Positions 12,601 to 24,600 are shown, numbered from the stretch's first letter. The stretch is 64,000 bases of DNA from Casuarius casuarius (GCA_003342895.1 PTFA01000092.1:1615371-1679370); one strand, 5' to 3'. Numbers and translations are program-made. Notes: generated by a model from the sequence alone, not told the origin.

Positions 12601-13590
12601 CTTGAAAATGCTTCAATATAAAGCCATAAGCAGCATCTAAGGAAGCAACACCAGAAGCCAGGCATGCATTTTTAATAAAACTGCAAGTAATAGTTGAAGA
12701 TGCCATTGCAACACAAATAAGTATATGCCTTTATCTAGGATGAAGATACTGTGATGACAGCAAGATGTAAATGCAAGTAAAGCTGCTTTACAAGAGACCA
12801 CATTTACTCTGTGGAAGCCCTCTAGTAAGCACACCTTTCTCTGTATGTTGGGTCCATTTGTCCATCAAAGCACTCACCCTGCACTGTGGCAAGTTTATCC
12901 AGATACCAAATCACTCAGTTTCCAAACCCTGCACTGAATGACTGTTTGTCATGCAGGATGGCCCAGCTGGTGCACTGAAAGAAGATTTAGCTAGGGATTC
13001 CCAGACAGGAACATATACAAACATAGTTTTACGGTGTTACACAGAGGGAGACTTTCCCCAGTGTACCTACCTGTGTAAAAGAATCCTGCTCTAGCCAGTT
13101 GCTCAGGATGCACCTCAGTATATTGTGGCCAGCTCTGAAAAGTAGATAGTCTCATCTCCTCTGTTCCCATCTCTGGGTATTCTGGTTGATTGGGAAGGGC
13201 TGTCTCCTCACTGTCTATCCTCTGCAATAGACTAAGGAACTGCCCATCCACACAGTCAAATATTTCCTCAAGAGGAAACACTTGTTGGCTCCCAACATCC
13301 TCACCACAAATGAATTTACAGGAAGGGAAGAACTTCAGGTGCTCTACTATAGGGCAATCACCAGGTACCCAATCCTTCAGGATGCCACCACAGCAGAAGC
13401 ACTGTACTTCATCTCCAGGACCCACAAAGAAAAAGCCAGCCTTGGCCAAGTCTCGGGCAGACACAGGTGAGCTATCTGGCCATTGCCAAAAAGTTCTCAG
13501 TCTTCTTGCTTCATTCCTCATGATGAACTTGAACAGCTGGCAACGAGCTGTCCTGAGCAGAGTCTCCTGCGGTAGGGCTGTGTCCCCCAT
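6403..13590 (-). CDS. BIRC7: BIRC7 (livin-like inhibitor of apoptosis; BIR-BIR-UBA-RING E3 ubiquitin ligase)
   Basis: Seven coding exons (13590-13071, 10968-10869, 9632-9551, 9451-9406, 8378-8160, 7156-7085, 6605-6403) join in consistent phase into 1242 nt, or 413 residues. Visible domains are BIR1 at about 28-93 (zinc ligands C64, C67, H84, C91), BIR2 at about 146-210 (C181, C184, H201, C208), UBA at about 267-308 with an MGF loop at 275-277, and a C-terminal RING with C366, C369, C381, H383, C387, C390, C397, C400 and the tail RTFMS typical of IAPs. IAPs of this type bind caspases and SMAC-like N-terminal motifs through BIRs and ubiquitinate partners through the RING, in the cytosol. BIR2 carries the [10 protein letters not shown] stretch typical of a SMAC-binding BIR. 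BIR1 resembles the first BIR of cIAPs. The segment before BIR2 ([10 protein letters not shown], then [11 protein letters not shown]) aligns with the human BIRC7 N-terminus, and the neighbour is YTHDF1, so this is BIRC7 rather than XIAP or cIAP. Human BIRC7 has one BIR and no UBA. Upstream non-coding exons are not located. Confidence 0.88.
7085..7156 (-). CDS. BIRC7: BIRC7 coding exon 6: 72-nt linker exon, frame-neutral
   Basis: Bounded by acceptor TTTATACAG and donor GTGCAC. It encodes a polar linker ([16 protein letters not shown] and VQQKES) between UBA and RING. It enters and leaves in phase 1 and is a multiple of three, so it can be skipped without changing frame. It is not a known domain; I call it from its splice sites, phase fit and charge composition. 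Confidence 0.65.
8160..8378 (-). CDS. BIRC7: BIRC7 coding exon 5: UBA domain
   Basis: Acceptor CTGCTTTACAG (exon from 8378) and donor GTATGC (from 8159) bound 219 nt, phase 1 to phase 1. It encodes a UBA domain, [19 protein letters not shown] then [19 protein letters not shown], very like the UBA of XIAP and cIAPs. UBA domains of IAPs bind ubiquitin chains. An internal TTGCAG at 8353-8358 is a possible secondary acceptor but has a poor pyrimidine tract. Confidence 0.88.
9129..9149. repeat. Poly(T) run of 21 in a BIRC7 intron
   Basis: An uninterrupted T run on the plus strand (poly(A) in gene sense) in the intron between coding exons 4 and 5. It may be a simple expansion or an old retroposon tail; nothing recognisable is attached. 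Confidence 0.9.
9406..9451 (-). CDS. BIRC7: BIRC7 coding exon 4: 46-nt linker exon
   Basis: A 46-nt exon ([15 protein letters not shown]) lies only 99 nt after exon 3. The acceptor is GTGACATTTCAG; the donor GTTGGT is weaker. It enters in phase 0 and leaves in phase 1, exactly what is needed to join exon 3 to exon 5. Without it, exon 5 would be read out of frame. The acidic, serine-rich text resembles the human linker after BIR (GSWDPWEEPEDAAP). I infer it from phase and splice signals, without transcript support. Confidence 0.7.
9551..9632 (-). CDS. BIRC7: BIRC7 coding exon 3: end of BIR2
   Basis: Acceptor TGCTCATAG and a near-consensus donor GTGAGT (first base at 9550) bound 82 nt, phase 2 to phase 0. 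The exon supplies the fourth zinc ligand, C208, then [17 protein letters not shown], close to human FLLRSKGRDFVHSVQET. Confidence 0.93.
10869..10968 (-). CDS. BIRC7: BIRC7 coding exon 2: zinc-binding core of BIR2
   Basis: Acceptor TCCTTCCAG and donor GTAACT bound 100 nt that enter in phase 1 and leave in phase 2. It encodes [18 protein letters not shown] and [10 protein letters not shown], the CxxC and histidine parts of BIR2. In human the matching words are VRCFFCYGG and DDPWTEHAKWFP. Confidence 0.93.
13071..13590 (-). CDS. BIRC7: BIRC7 coding exon 1: N-terminus, BIR1, start of BIR2
   Basis: I start at the ATG at 13590-13588 (MGDTALPQ), which has a strong context (A at -3, G at +4). It lies just inside an excellent splice acceptor: a CTAAC branch-like sequence, then a pyrimidine run and CAG, with the exon beginning at 13599. 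The same frame stays open upstream to an ATG at 13704, but that extension reads through the pyrimidine tract, so it is probably intron. The exon ends in phase 1 at FFYTG, with donor GTAGGT beginning at 13070; human BIRC7 is split at the same point (FFHTG). Confidence 0.85.
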
Positions 13591-15684
13591 GTTCCTGTTC
13601 TGAAAGAGAGAGTTAGATGAGCCAGAGCAGTCAGCTGGATTCCTGATGTCAGGCAGCATCAGGCCACCAGCCTGCGTCATGCTTTGTACCTCCCCACAGC
13701 TCATCCCAATGCACGTTCTGGAAAGCTCATGGTCTCAAAGCCAAGCTTGTTTCTGAACTGCAACCCAATCAGGGACCTAGTGCTTCAATGCTTTGCTGCT
13801 TTCCCCTGAGCTTTTGCTGAATCCTCACTAGTCTCTGGAGGGAAGAGACTAGCACTTTCTGACCTCCTCTGTCAGTTTACAGGAAAGATGCTTGCAGGAA
13901 CAGATGGTGGGAGAGGGTGAAACCTAGGCTGCCTCTCTGGCTAAACCAATCCAGCCTTCAAACTGTGTGACAAATGCTCAGTCATTTGCTCAGCCTTTAA
14001 ACTGATGTTAAAAAGGCTCTGAACTTTTCTCGCCCCTTCTAAAAGCACATTTAAGAAGCCATAACAACATAGAGAACAGCCGAACCAAAGCAAACATTAT
14101 CTCATGTCTAGTTTATAGCCAAACATTATCCAGACTTTTGGTAGGTTTTCCATGACTTTATTTTGCTAATTAAATACTGAATATACAGGAATATCTCTAT
14201 AATAGGAGATCTTCTGCAGGAAGCAGTCTAGAAATAGTTATGCCCAGTTTCTAGAGAGATGTTTTCTTAAACAGAAGAGAAAGACAAGACATTTTCTGCC
14301 TGTGGTAGTTCTATATGAAAAGAAGAATAAAATTAAGGAGTTACAGAATGCCTATCTAAGCCCTCATCCTACTTACCTAATATAGTAGCCCCTTCCCCTA
14401 TACCAGCAAGCTAAATTTTAAATTAATTACTGCTTCCAATGCTTTCTATATGACTGGCAAATACACTTTCAAAGGTCACACAATTACACAACTGATAATC
14501 AAGACTGATTTAACTAATACCTGAGAAATTCCTTTGAAGTGAAGTCCCTACACATGTAGATAAGTGTCAGGTACAAGCAAATCCGCTTTCTGAATAAGTG
14601 CTCTGACAATCCATTCACCATCTAACTCAATACGTCACTTCATCCCAGGGAAAGGCAGATTATACTGGTTATCAGAGAGCTAAGCATTAGGAGCGGGCAG
14701 ATCCAACATATCATACAAGCATATATTAAATGAGGAAAAATAAATGGAGATAGACACATATATACCCCAAAAGACCCAGCATTATAAGAAAAGATGGTAT
14801 ACAAACAATACGGTTTAGGTGATAACTATTTTGTTGCATTCTTTCCCTTTTGAATAGGCACATCTACCCCATGGTAGGCACAGTCACAGGTGACTGTTGA
14901 GAGACACTTGGCTACTAGCATCTCTGCAGGACTATTTCTCCCAGATAAGCACTGCAGCACATTTAAGGGAGAAAGCAACAGGACACTTTAGTTGCAAGAC
15001 CTGCAGGCAAAGCTGATAAATCCATCATTTACAAGCACTCCATGTTTACTGATAATTTAAAAGCAAAAGATAACTTGCTCAGCCACATACCTCTTACAGT
15101 AAAAGAAAGCAAGAAAAAAAATTCATTAGCAAGTAGAATTTTCTTCTGTAACTATAATCACGGAAACCAGAGTTGTAGAGAAAACAAGGCTCTAAATGTT
15201 CATTTTAGGAACTGTGTTTTCACTTACACTGAAGCAGTTACTCAAGAACTATGTTCCCGGTATAAAGAGAAATCCATACAGAAAGAACAAGAAAAGCCTT
15301 GTTACTCACTGATACACAGCAGAATTTGCAGACTAGGCAAACTTACGAGCACGCAGGGCGTCAGCCTGCACCACTGGTTTTGCTCTCAGAACTCAGAGAG
15401 GCAACAGAGAGACTTCCTCAACTGGGACAATTTTACAGTATCAGTTTTGCTCTAGTCTTGTGCTCTGTCAAAGCAAAAACCGTTATTCCCATTGAACTAC
15501 AAGAAGTGTTGCTTTCCACTTAAGAGGCAAGCAAGAGTTATCATAGGCTATTTCCTCTTAGTGAGAGCAAATTAAAACAAACTTCACAGCCAGAAAAGAG
15601 GAAAGAAAGGGAGTTATCTTATCCAAAACCCAAACAGCTAAATCAAAGCTTTTTAAGTAAGAGGCATGACATAGGAGAGCAAAC

Positions 15685-15732
15685 GTGTGTGTGTGCATAT
15701 ATATATATATACACGCACACACACACACACAC
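15685..15732. repeat. Compound (GT)n(AT)n(AC)n microsatellite
   Basis: GT repeats run into AT repeats and then AC repeats. The two outer blocks are complementary, so the tract is also an inverted repeat. Alternating purine-pyrimidine DNA of this kind can adopt Z-DNA or cruciform shapes. Confidence 0.95.
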
Positions 15733-16149
15733 TTTTTTGCTCATAGAAAAATCCACTGTGGTTTACCTGTGTTAAAGACATTTGTATACATTCTACAAAA
15801 GATCCAATAATCTTGATAGAAAAACTCCCCCAGACAAATTGGTATTTTAAAAAGCTACAACACAACTAAAAGCCAGTACTCTCCCACAATCCACTACTCA
15901 TACCCATTTAGCAATACATTTTCAAAGGGATATTGCAGTTGAAATCAACAATTTCCTACATTTAGTAAAACAGAAGCTAAAAAAAGAGCAAAACTTACCA
16001 GTATAATCAAAAAAACCAAACAAAAACACACACACCTTCTAGTAGCTAAGACACTCACACAAGCTTTGAGCTACTTTCTTCCTCTCTAGGTAATGCAGAG
16101 GCCTCTCTCAGAGGATTAGAAATCCTTATAATACAAAAGTGACTCCACC

Positions 16150-16340
16150 TGGCAGGGAAGCCATTTTTAATGCTTAATTTTCCGTAATTGGTTGGCTTTG
16201 TGTTGAAATCCTCTATCAGCTCAATGGTCCAAATTTCATCTGCCTAAGCAGGTGTCACAAGGGAAAGACATAATGTTACTCCTCAAACTTCCTCCAGGAA
16301 GTAATTGTTTGAGCAGCTAAAAAACAACAAAGCCTTGTCA
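16150..16340. promoter_or_regulatory. Candidate conserved non-coding element
   Basis: A complex, non-repetitive AT-rich block with several homeodomain-like cores (TTAAT, TAATT) and no open frame. It looks like a vertebrate enhancer by texture only. The call rests on pattern recognition, with no alignment. Confidence 0.25.
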
Positions 16341-19300
16341 GGTGGTTAAAATCTAACATATCTTTCAGTCATGACCTCTTGAGTCCCACCAGATATTACT
16401 TGCAAACCTCTTATTTTGTTACAGTAGCTTTGCTACTCTATCTAGTGGCTGAACAAAAAGGTCTGAGCTTGCTCCTTCTCTTTGGTACAGCATCTCATAA
16501 GCATACTCAGCTTTTCTGTTCTGTGTTCTGGGATCTCCTAGGAAAATCATTTTTAGTCCCTTTTACGAGATTTATTTTGAGTTAGCAGACATGACTTAGA
16601 CCTAGAACGTTTGTCCTTATGCAGAAACAAAGCATATTTAAGCACTTTCAGAGACCTATGGATAGCAGCTGAAACAAACGGTAGCAGCAGCAGTGAATAT
16701 GGCATTGCAGTACTGCTCAAAGGCTCCACCCTGGGATGGCCCTGCTGCACATTCCCAGCATCAGGAGCATCAGCATGCTCCTGATTTTGCAGATATTAAA
16801 GCAGTCTTCTGATGTGCATTAAGCTGTTTAGAAGCTTGAGAGAGACTATCAAAGGCTCCATCCCATTTCCCTGTCCCTAAAATAAAGACTATTAAATTTT
16901 CTACTTCAGAAGTGTGTCCTAAGGATTAATTAAAGCCTCATTCTGATGTACATTAAGATCCCTTTGGATGCTGGCAACATAATGGAGTGCTTAAGCGGAC
17001 AGGAATTACCTCTATAGCAAATATACACCCACTTTAAGACTGCTTTCCAAACCTACAGTGAAACAGAGGAATTTTATTGTCAACTAAATCAGATCCAAGT
17101 ATCAGTGATGCATGCAGATACTTTGCGGGAGTTGCTTATGCCTTTCAGAACTGCAGCAGACAACACTGCTCTACTCCACGCTGGACAAGCGCGAGAGCCT
17201 TGCGAACACTGACAGCTACCGGAGGTAAAATGGTTCTTAGTAGAACTATTCTTTCTCTGAACTGTTAATGTTTTGTATGGCCATGATTTTCTCTTTATTT
17301 TCTACTGACATAGTCACAGAGATGAACATAATCCTATTCTAAAAGGGGACTGTTCAGCCATAAGGTACAAGCACATTAACTACGCTGGAGCATGTGTCAT
17401 ACGGGGGCATGACAACAGTTCCCTGTAAAGATGGTGACAGCCATCCCACCCCTTTCCGTGATTCTGTGACTGTATAATAACCTATTACTATAAATTTTTC
17501 ACCTTGCTCTCACATGCTATATGTTTTGCACTTTATAATTTTCAAGAAAATGTACTTTAAAATTAATAGACAACAGCAACAAGAATTTACTCATGGCAGC
17601 TTGAATGACTTACGTGGGCTTTACCTCAGCAAAAGACAGTGACTTTTTTTGCTTCCATTGCATCTCTAAAATTTGAAATCTTTCTTTGCTGTTCCATGGT
17701 CATAATTGAGAATGAAGGATTTTAAGGTCAGTTTTGAAAAGTAAAATTATTTGTAAATGTGTCATCTTCCACTACTTCTCTGTTTGAGAAGATAAATGTA
17801 ACTACTTATTCTACACTATGTGCTTGACAAAACATAAACTACCCAAGTTAATACAGGTGCTTCATGCTTGTAAAAAATAAATTCAGTTTTGTGGTTTTAT
17901 AGAAAAAAGAAGAGTTGTAAGTCTTTCTCTTACAGGTAAACCTATACAAACATTTTAATTAAAAAGATTGGTGTTGGCACTTTCTCTTTTATATTTTTAA
18001 TTAAATACACTTTAATGAAAAACTTGTGAGCAGTAGGGGGCAGTGCTTATTTGCAAAGTTTACAGAATTTTGTAACATGTGAATCTGGTTCTTTTTTATT
18101 TTTCCACGACACAGTTCCTCTCATATTTATTCTCTTGACATTGACCTCTAATTCACGAAATTTGACCGATTCTGGCATTATTAGCTTTTTTGTTAACATA
18201 TTATTCTTCTAACTTCATATAAGCTTCAAGATATGTTTAGTATTTTCTGTGGGGAGACCATCATGCAATAGATTTGGGGGGATCATTTCATAAACAAAGG
18301 AAAGTTCAGAAGAACCAGTGAGACGACTGCAGCAGGACAACATGAAGTGGCACCAGGTCTGCTGCAGAGAGAAAATAAAAATAAGCCAGCACACTCCAGA
18401 AGAAATGATGGGGTTTATTTTAGAAGGCTAACAATGTTTGACAGCATTTAATGTATTACGTAATGTGACATATGCAAGTAATATTGTCTTGTATTGTAAT
18501 TATGTATAAATGTTAAGATTTCTGTTCTTTTTCAGCAATTTCTTTCATTTCCTTTTTAGAGAATAGAATGTCCTACTGAACTTCTGAACATTTGTTAAAC
18601 CAAGGAGGGTATAAGCTAAAGACAAAAGAAAATATGGGAATCAGTAAGCATCAACAGTACAGGCATCCAGGATAGCTTGGTGGTAACAAGTGGAAATGTT
18701 ACCAGCCTGCCCCCACGCAAGAGAGTAAATTCCACATTGCTGAGCTCCTGCCAGGGCTAACCGGAAACCTGTGCTAGCCAGTGACTTGAAAGTCTAAGAA
18801 GAAAGGAATGCAAACAAAATTAATTGAAAACAGTTAATTGTTACTATTGCCCTGATTTCAAAGGAAAGTAATCAATGAATACAATTGCCAGAGTGTAGCT
18901 GGAGAGAGCGTGAAGAGCCCAAAGGGATGAAGTGACTGGAATCTCTGGAAGAACTCCAACAGAGTTCAGCATCTCTAATCCTGAGGCTCTATGCAGCCGT
19001 ACTACGATGAAGCTGTTCTGTTTGATTTAGTTCAAAGATGACTATTGTGCTTTCATTGATAAATTAAGAGTGAATAAAAAATTCCTGAGGAAAGAGGCTT
19101 TTGTAATAGAAAAAAAAAATAAATCACATCAGTTGGTATTATCTATGAAGCTAAGAGGCTGGGAATAGGAATACAGATGCCACAGCTTGCCACTGCAACT
19201 GATGTGTAAGGGGGCTCGATATCGAGGAATTTTATAGCAAAATTCCTGTTACCATTTGTCCAGAACCACCCTTAACCTCTCCAAGAAGATAAGGATCCAT

Positions 19301-20612
19301 TTTTTGAGAAGAAAACAGGATTTGGTTCAGACCTGGTGGTATAACTGCTTGCCAGGCTGAGGCAGAGTAGGTAGTGTCATTCAATTTGTTGCCACAGAAG
19401 TAGGTAACTGCTTCTGTGACTCCATTTATGGCCTTGCTTTTCCTCTTCTGGCTGCCTCCTCCTTGTCTATTGTCCCTGAGCTCCCTTCAAACTGAGCAGC
19501 CAGCTGGTTGGCATCATCCTGCAGCGAAACACTTGTGCTCTGCTGCTCCCGTAAGAGCTTCTGGCACTCTATTTCCCGCGTCGGTAAAATCTTCAATGGT
19601 GCCTGTCTGTTCAGCCCCAATTTGAGCCTTCCAATGCAGCACCGAGGGACTGAAGAATATTGCTGTCTGTTGACATGAAACTCCAAGGCATTCATAAAAC
19701 AACTCCACTGTGGAGAGGCAGCATGATGTAACCCAGTGAATAATGACAAGGCACATCAAAAAGTGACTGGTCACACCAGAGAGAAACACAGAGCCATTCC
19801 CCTAGGGCAAAGCTTAAAAGTCTCACTTGGCTTCTTCATTCAGCTCAAGGTGCTTCTTTTTTTTTAACCATAACAAGTACTACTATACATTGAAAGTGCT
19901 CTCTTCTCTGCTTGCTTATCAACGTTTCCTCACTGCACTTTCCATCTGATGATTCTTTTAAATTCCTCACTGAATTTTTCAATAATAATGAAAAAAAATT
20001 GACACATTCACAACAAATTTAACAAAAACAAATCTAACACATTAATAACATAATAAAAGATTTGTCCCTTCAAAGATGCTTAGAAGCCTGAAATTCACTG
20101 CTAATTCAGGAAGCCTGAAAAACATTGCTATAAAGTAAATGCACATACAAGGAATATATACTACCAGAACTAATACACAGGTGAGTAAACAAACATATGT
20201 TTTGTTAAGTGATTTCCTAAGGATTCCACCCTTCCAGCCTCATCCTCTAACTCTTATGGTCTCCACTACCATAGCACCCCATTGCCTCAAAGCATTATGC
20301 ATTGTAACAGTTGCAAATAGCTAAAAATGTAGCTTGCAATACTATTCATAAGAGTGCTTAGAATCAAATACTATTAATATACTAGCTCACAGGAACAGAG
20401 CACAGTACATATCAAAAGAAAAATCTGCAAAGTACAGCAGATATTCAAACAACCAGTAGAGGAATTGGCCTTTAAATCCTACTGTGATTTGAAAGAAAAG
20501 AAAACTAACATGCTAGGTTCCTTGGAATAAGGAAAACCAAAGTGTTTCTGCCATAAGTCATTACTGTGTTTTATTCTCAGTTTCACAACTTCAAGAGTTC
20601 AGCATCCAGCCT

Positions 20613-20634
20613 AAAAAAAAAAAAAAAAAAAAAA
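20613..20634. repeat. Poly(A) run of 22
   Basis: An uninterrupted A run in intergenic DNA. No recognisable retroposon body precedes it. Confidence 0.9.
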
Positions 20635-21429
20635 GTCCACTTTGTAAGGTACAGTGGATTTAAAAACTGTGTTTAATACTTTCTCAAAAGGCAAAAAATA
20701 GAATTTTTGTGGAAAGTGTTTTATTTTTCTACAAGGTTTCTGAAGCTGAAAAATTTGGGAGTTCACTTTCAAAGACATTTTCTCTTTCTTTCTTTTTCTA
20801 TCCTTTCTCCTTTTTGCTAGTGAATACAAACATTAGGGGGAAAAAACAGAGGGGAAAGAAAAAGCACAGAAACTAACCCGACCCATTATTTACTTTATTT
20901 TTGTTCCCCCCAAAATTCTGAATGCTTAAAAAAATCCCTGAAAAATTTCAGTACTGCCCCAAATTTAATGAATTATCACTCTGCTGAACAGCAGTAAAGT
21001 GCTTGAGTTGTAGAAGCTTCCATGGTCATAAAAGGAGATTAGGGATATGATTTACAGTTTAAGGAGAGAAGCAACGAGCTAAGAACAATTCCCACAGCTA
21101 GCACTGAAGTATGAAAGATACTGCCTTTCTTCCTCCCTTTCTGAGCAGGATCTGGCTGACTTTCTCAAAGATCAGTCATGCTTTGCCTTCTTTGCACCTG
21201 CCTTTCCCTCTCACCCCTTCAACCTTTCCTGCTGCCCTCTGATTCCAACGTGGAAGCGTCTCGCAGTTGCGCTGTATTCCCTCTACCAACTCAAAGCCTA
21301 CCAGGAGGTACAGGGAGCGAAAGATGGTGTAGCCTCACCTAAACTGTGTGGCGTTGCTACTCCAGATTGTTCAGGAAAAAAAAAACATAATGAAGCTCTT
21401 CAGAAAATATTGCTATCAGCTTGTGACTA

Positions 21430-21640
21430 ATGTATGTTCCACCATTCAGCCATTAATTACCTTTAAAGAAGGATTTGTCAGGCATTGTTATGAATCTAAT
21501 GGAGCTCATCCCATTTTTTAATTGGTGGAAAATCAGCCGTCAAGGAACATGGAACATCTAATTTTCCAATTAAATTCTGCCATAGCTTGGAACATGTTTA
21601 TACTGCACAGAGATGTGCCTAGCTGCCTGAATATTATTGG
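21430..21640. promoter_or_regulatory. Candidate conserved non-coding element
   Basis: A block of TAATTA, TTAATT and CAATTA homeodomain-type cores with a duplicated GGAACAT word, in which open frames are short. The texture is that of a developmental enhancer. No alignment was possible, so this is a weak inference. Confidence 0.28.
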
Positions 21641-24600
21641 GATGACAAGCAAAAAGTTATATTCTTGAGCTATTTACACTAGCAATCATCTGTTTTTCCT
21701 CACGTAAATTCACTCAAATAGGTTGATTTTGTCTCTCTACCAATAATTGATAGCAAGAATGACAAATGAGGAAGATGACAGATCAGCCTGAAGGACGCTG
21801 CAGAATGCTGAAGTGAAAAATGGGTGACCCAATTCTAGGAAGTGAGCAAAACCAGATCATCCTTACAATTTAATCGAAGCTAGATGATAACAGCAACAAA
21901 GACTTGCCAATGAAGACGATCAAGAGGAACACTTGGGAGAGCTGTAAGGTCAGCCCTTGCTCTGCTGAGCTTCTTGCTACAGCTTTACAATGAAGTTGCT
22001 GTGTAAGCAACAGCGAGTCTGTGATGGTTATGATACCTATTCACAGGCCACACTTTGGATAAGATTCCCCTTCTCATGTTTTCACAGAACAGCGTGCCAG
22101 CGACATGAAAACAGAAGAGAAGAAAATATACTATTTTTGTGTGTGTCCGCCTTTATTTTTCACCCTAAAATGATGGAAATTAAAGCTGGAGCTATGCTTT
22201 AGTTACATTGCATAAGAGGAACAGAGAAGATTCCAGCATGGTAATGTTTAACCTCCTGCTTGAAAGTGAACTCCCAAATTTTTTGCTGCAGAAAGTGCTG
22301 CAGCAAATCCCTGTAAAATCTAAATAACAAAAGTGATCTTAATCACATTAATTCTTCTGAGATTTCAGTGTTAACCAAGGAGGAAAAAGTTATCCTTACC
22401 TTTTGTTACACTAGGAAAAGACAGGACCGTATTTCGCTCAACACAGCCAAAACCAAACAAAAACCTTCTACGCTGTAGGTTACAATGTTACTCTCCAAGA
22501 GTAGGCTGGGTTGAGATAACATGATTCTGTTTAGTTGATATCATTCTGAATATTGCTTACATCTATATGGTTTAATACAGACCTCTTTTCTTACTGGTTT
22601 AGTTTCTAAAAGATTCTGTATTTCTTAATGGATGGGCAAGATTCCTCTTAAAGTTACCAGGAAGAAGCAATAACTCACATTTTCCTAATGCAAAAGAAAA
22701 AAAATGTTCCCACAAATATGGAGTTGAGAACATAAGGTATATGTGTGTGTGTGTGTACACACCTTAATATGCTCTATCTTTGAGTCTAAAATAATACATA
22801 TAGTCTAGTAGCTATAATCCCCTATAACACAGGATCCTGAAGAAAATACGGTTCTAACATTCTGCCTACACCACAGTCATGGCAAGGATGATTCATAGTC
22901 ACATAGTTTCTATATCAAGACTAGTGAACATACACGATCACATGGACTTCAAAACCGTGCCCATCACCCAAGCACCCAGGACAAGCCTTTCTTTCTTTCA
23001 CACAGATGGTCCATTCTCATCTCATGCTGCTTGCTTTCTTCTCGCATTTCTTTCTGAGGCTCTGCTCTTCAGGATAGCCTCCATCTCATCCAGGGACTCC
23101 CAAGAGCACAGACCTACCAACTTTGTCCATAGCTATACCATACGGCAAACAAAATTAAGATGCAACAAGCCAATTATTACTTGCAAACTAAGCCAACCCA
23201 AGCCCTTAAAATACCTCCAGGTGCTGAGGATTAATGCAATAACCTTTCTTCCTTACCTCGTGGTGACTGATCAGAAAAAGGACAAAAAGAAATTGGACAG
23301 TTCATTTCAGGGAAGTGGCACAGTCTGTTTCTATAGATCAAGGTATTTTATCAGAGTAACAAATGCAAATCTCAACAATTCTTGACGTTCTGAAGACAGG
23401 GAAGACTCTGTTTCTAACTTTAACTAAAGACAGGATGATTGCACTGTTTGAGATCTTTCACGAGGGCTAGAATTTTCTATTCTTACTCCAAAAAATTCAA
23501 CATAGAAATGTTACAAGCAGGACTTTATAACCTCTGGAACCACCATCTGATACGTCAGAGTCCTAACTAATTTGGTCAGAGTTCTAGGTACCTGTGTAAG
23601 ACAGTAATGAGACTAGATACCAACATCATACGAGTTAGTCCTTGGCCTACTTTAGACATAAGCCAAGTGACAAGAGAATAGCTCCATTTCATAGTAGGTA
23701 TCCTGTTGCTTAGCATGAGAAACACCACAGGAGGGGATTCCTGACTGTAGCAGAACTGAGGCATAACCTGAATATGCCCAACCTCCACTCAGACTTTTGT
23801 TCGGAGAAATATGGAACACAATGGAAATTATTTGTTTTCATCAAATAGTGATCTAAACTAAAACTCATTACTAGGTATCATATATGTTGTTACCTCAAGC
23901 AATTACACGTATTACATGCATGTTGACAGCCAGACTTAGATTCATATTTCCTCCTATATGTTCTTATACTGTTCACATGTGGTAATCATATGGTGCCTGT
24001 TTATGTCAAGAAAACTGCAAACAAGAGGCATGTTCAAAGGAAAAAGAGACTGACCAAACTAAATCTCTGCAGGTATTTTGATACCCTCAAAAAAAAAAAA
24101 AAAAATCAGGTTTCTGGCCAATTTATCGTCAGTTACTTCCATTCCCTAAACAGACATCAGACCCCTCTGTTACATGGTAAAAGATAATTTCAGTAACATA
24201 TTGTTAATCGCTGATAATTCTTTGTTATAAATCCTGTTATCACACTGGTTCCCTAAGACACTGGAAAGAGAAAATTATATTCTACGAATCTCCAATAGCT
24301 GCTGATTATCTCCTAGTACTATTGTTGTTCAGAAGAGAGATGATGTTTTATTTTTTCTGGCCTAAGAGGCTCCCAGTCCACCATACTCTATTTGGGCACC
24401 AAGTGAACTATCCTTTGCTGTATTTACAAGGACAGTAGGACAGTGAGGCCTCTGAGTACTACTACAATATAAATAACAAGACAGCAGCACAGTGCTGATT
24501 CCTGTTTCACCGTGAACATTATCGTTTAGTCATCAGAACTGAAACAGATATGAAACAGATTATCATACATTTTTCCATGTTATAACCAGTAATCTAAGAA

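Noticed and set aside
15042..15455. 137-codon open frame on the plus strand
   Set aside because: No family resemblance, AT-rich composition like its neighbours, no exon signals.
17400..17480. Possible CR1 tail because of CCGTGATTCTGTGACTG
   Set aside because: Only one and a half units resemble the CR1 terminal repeat, and the preceding sequence does not match a CR1 3' region.
22879..23385. 168-codon open frame on the plus strand
   Set aside because: No recognisable domain, no splice context, and a length reachable by chance in 64 kb. Composition matches surrounding DNA.
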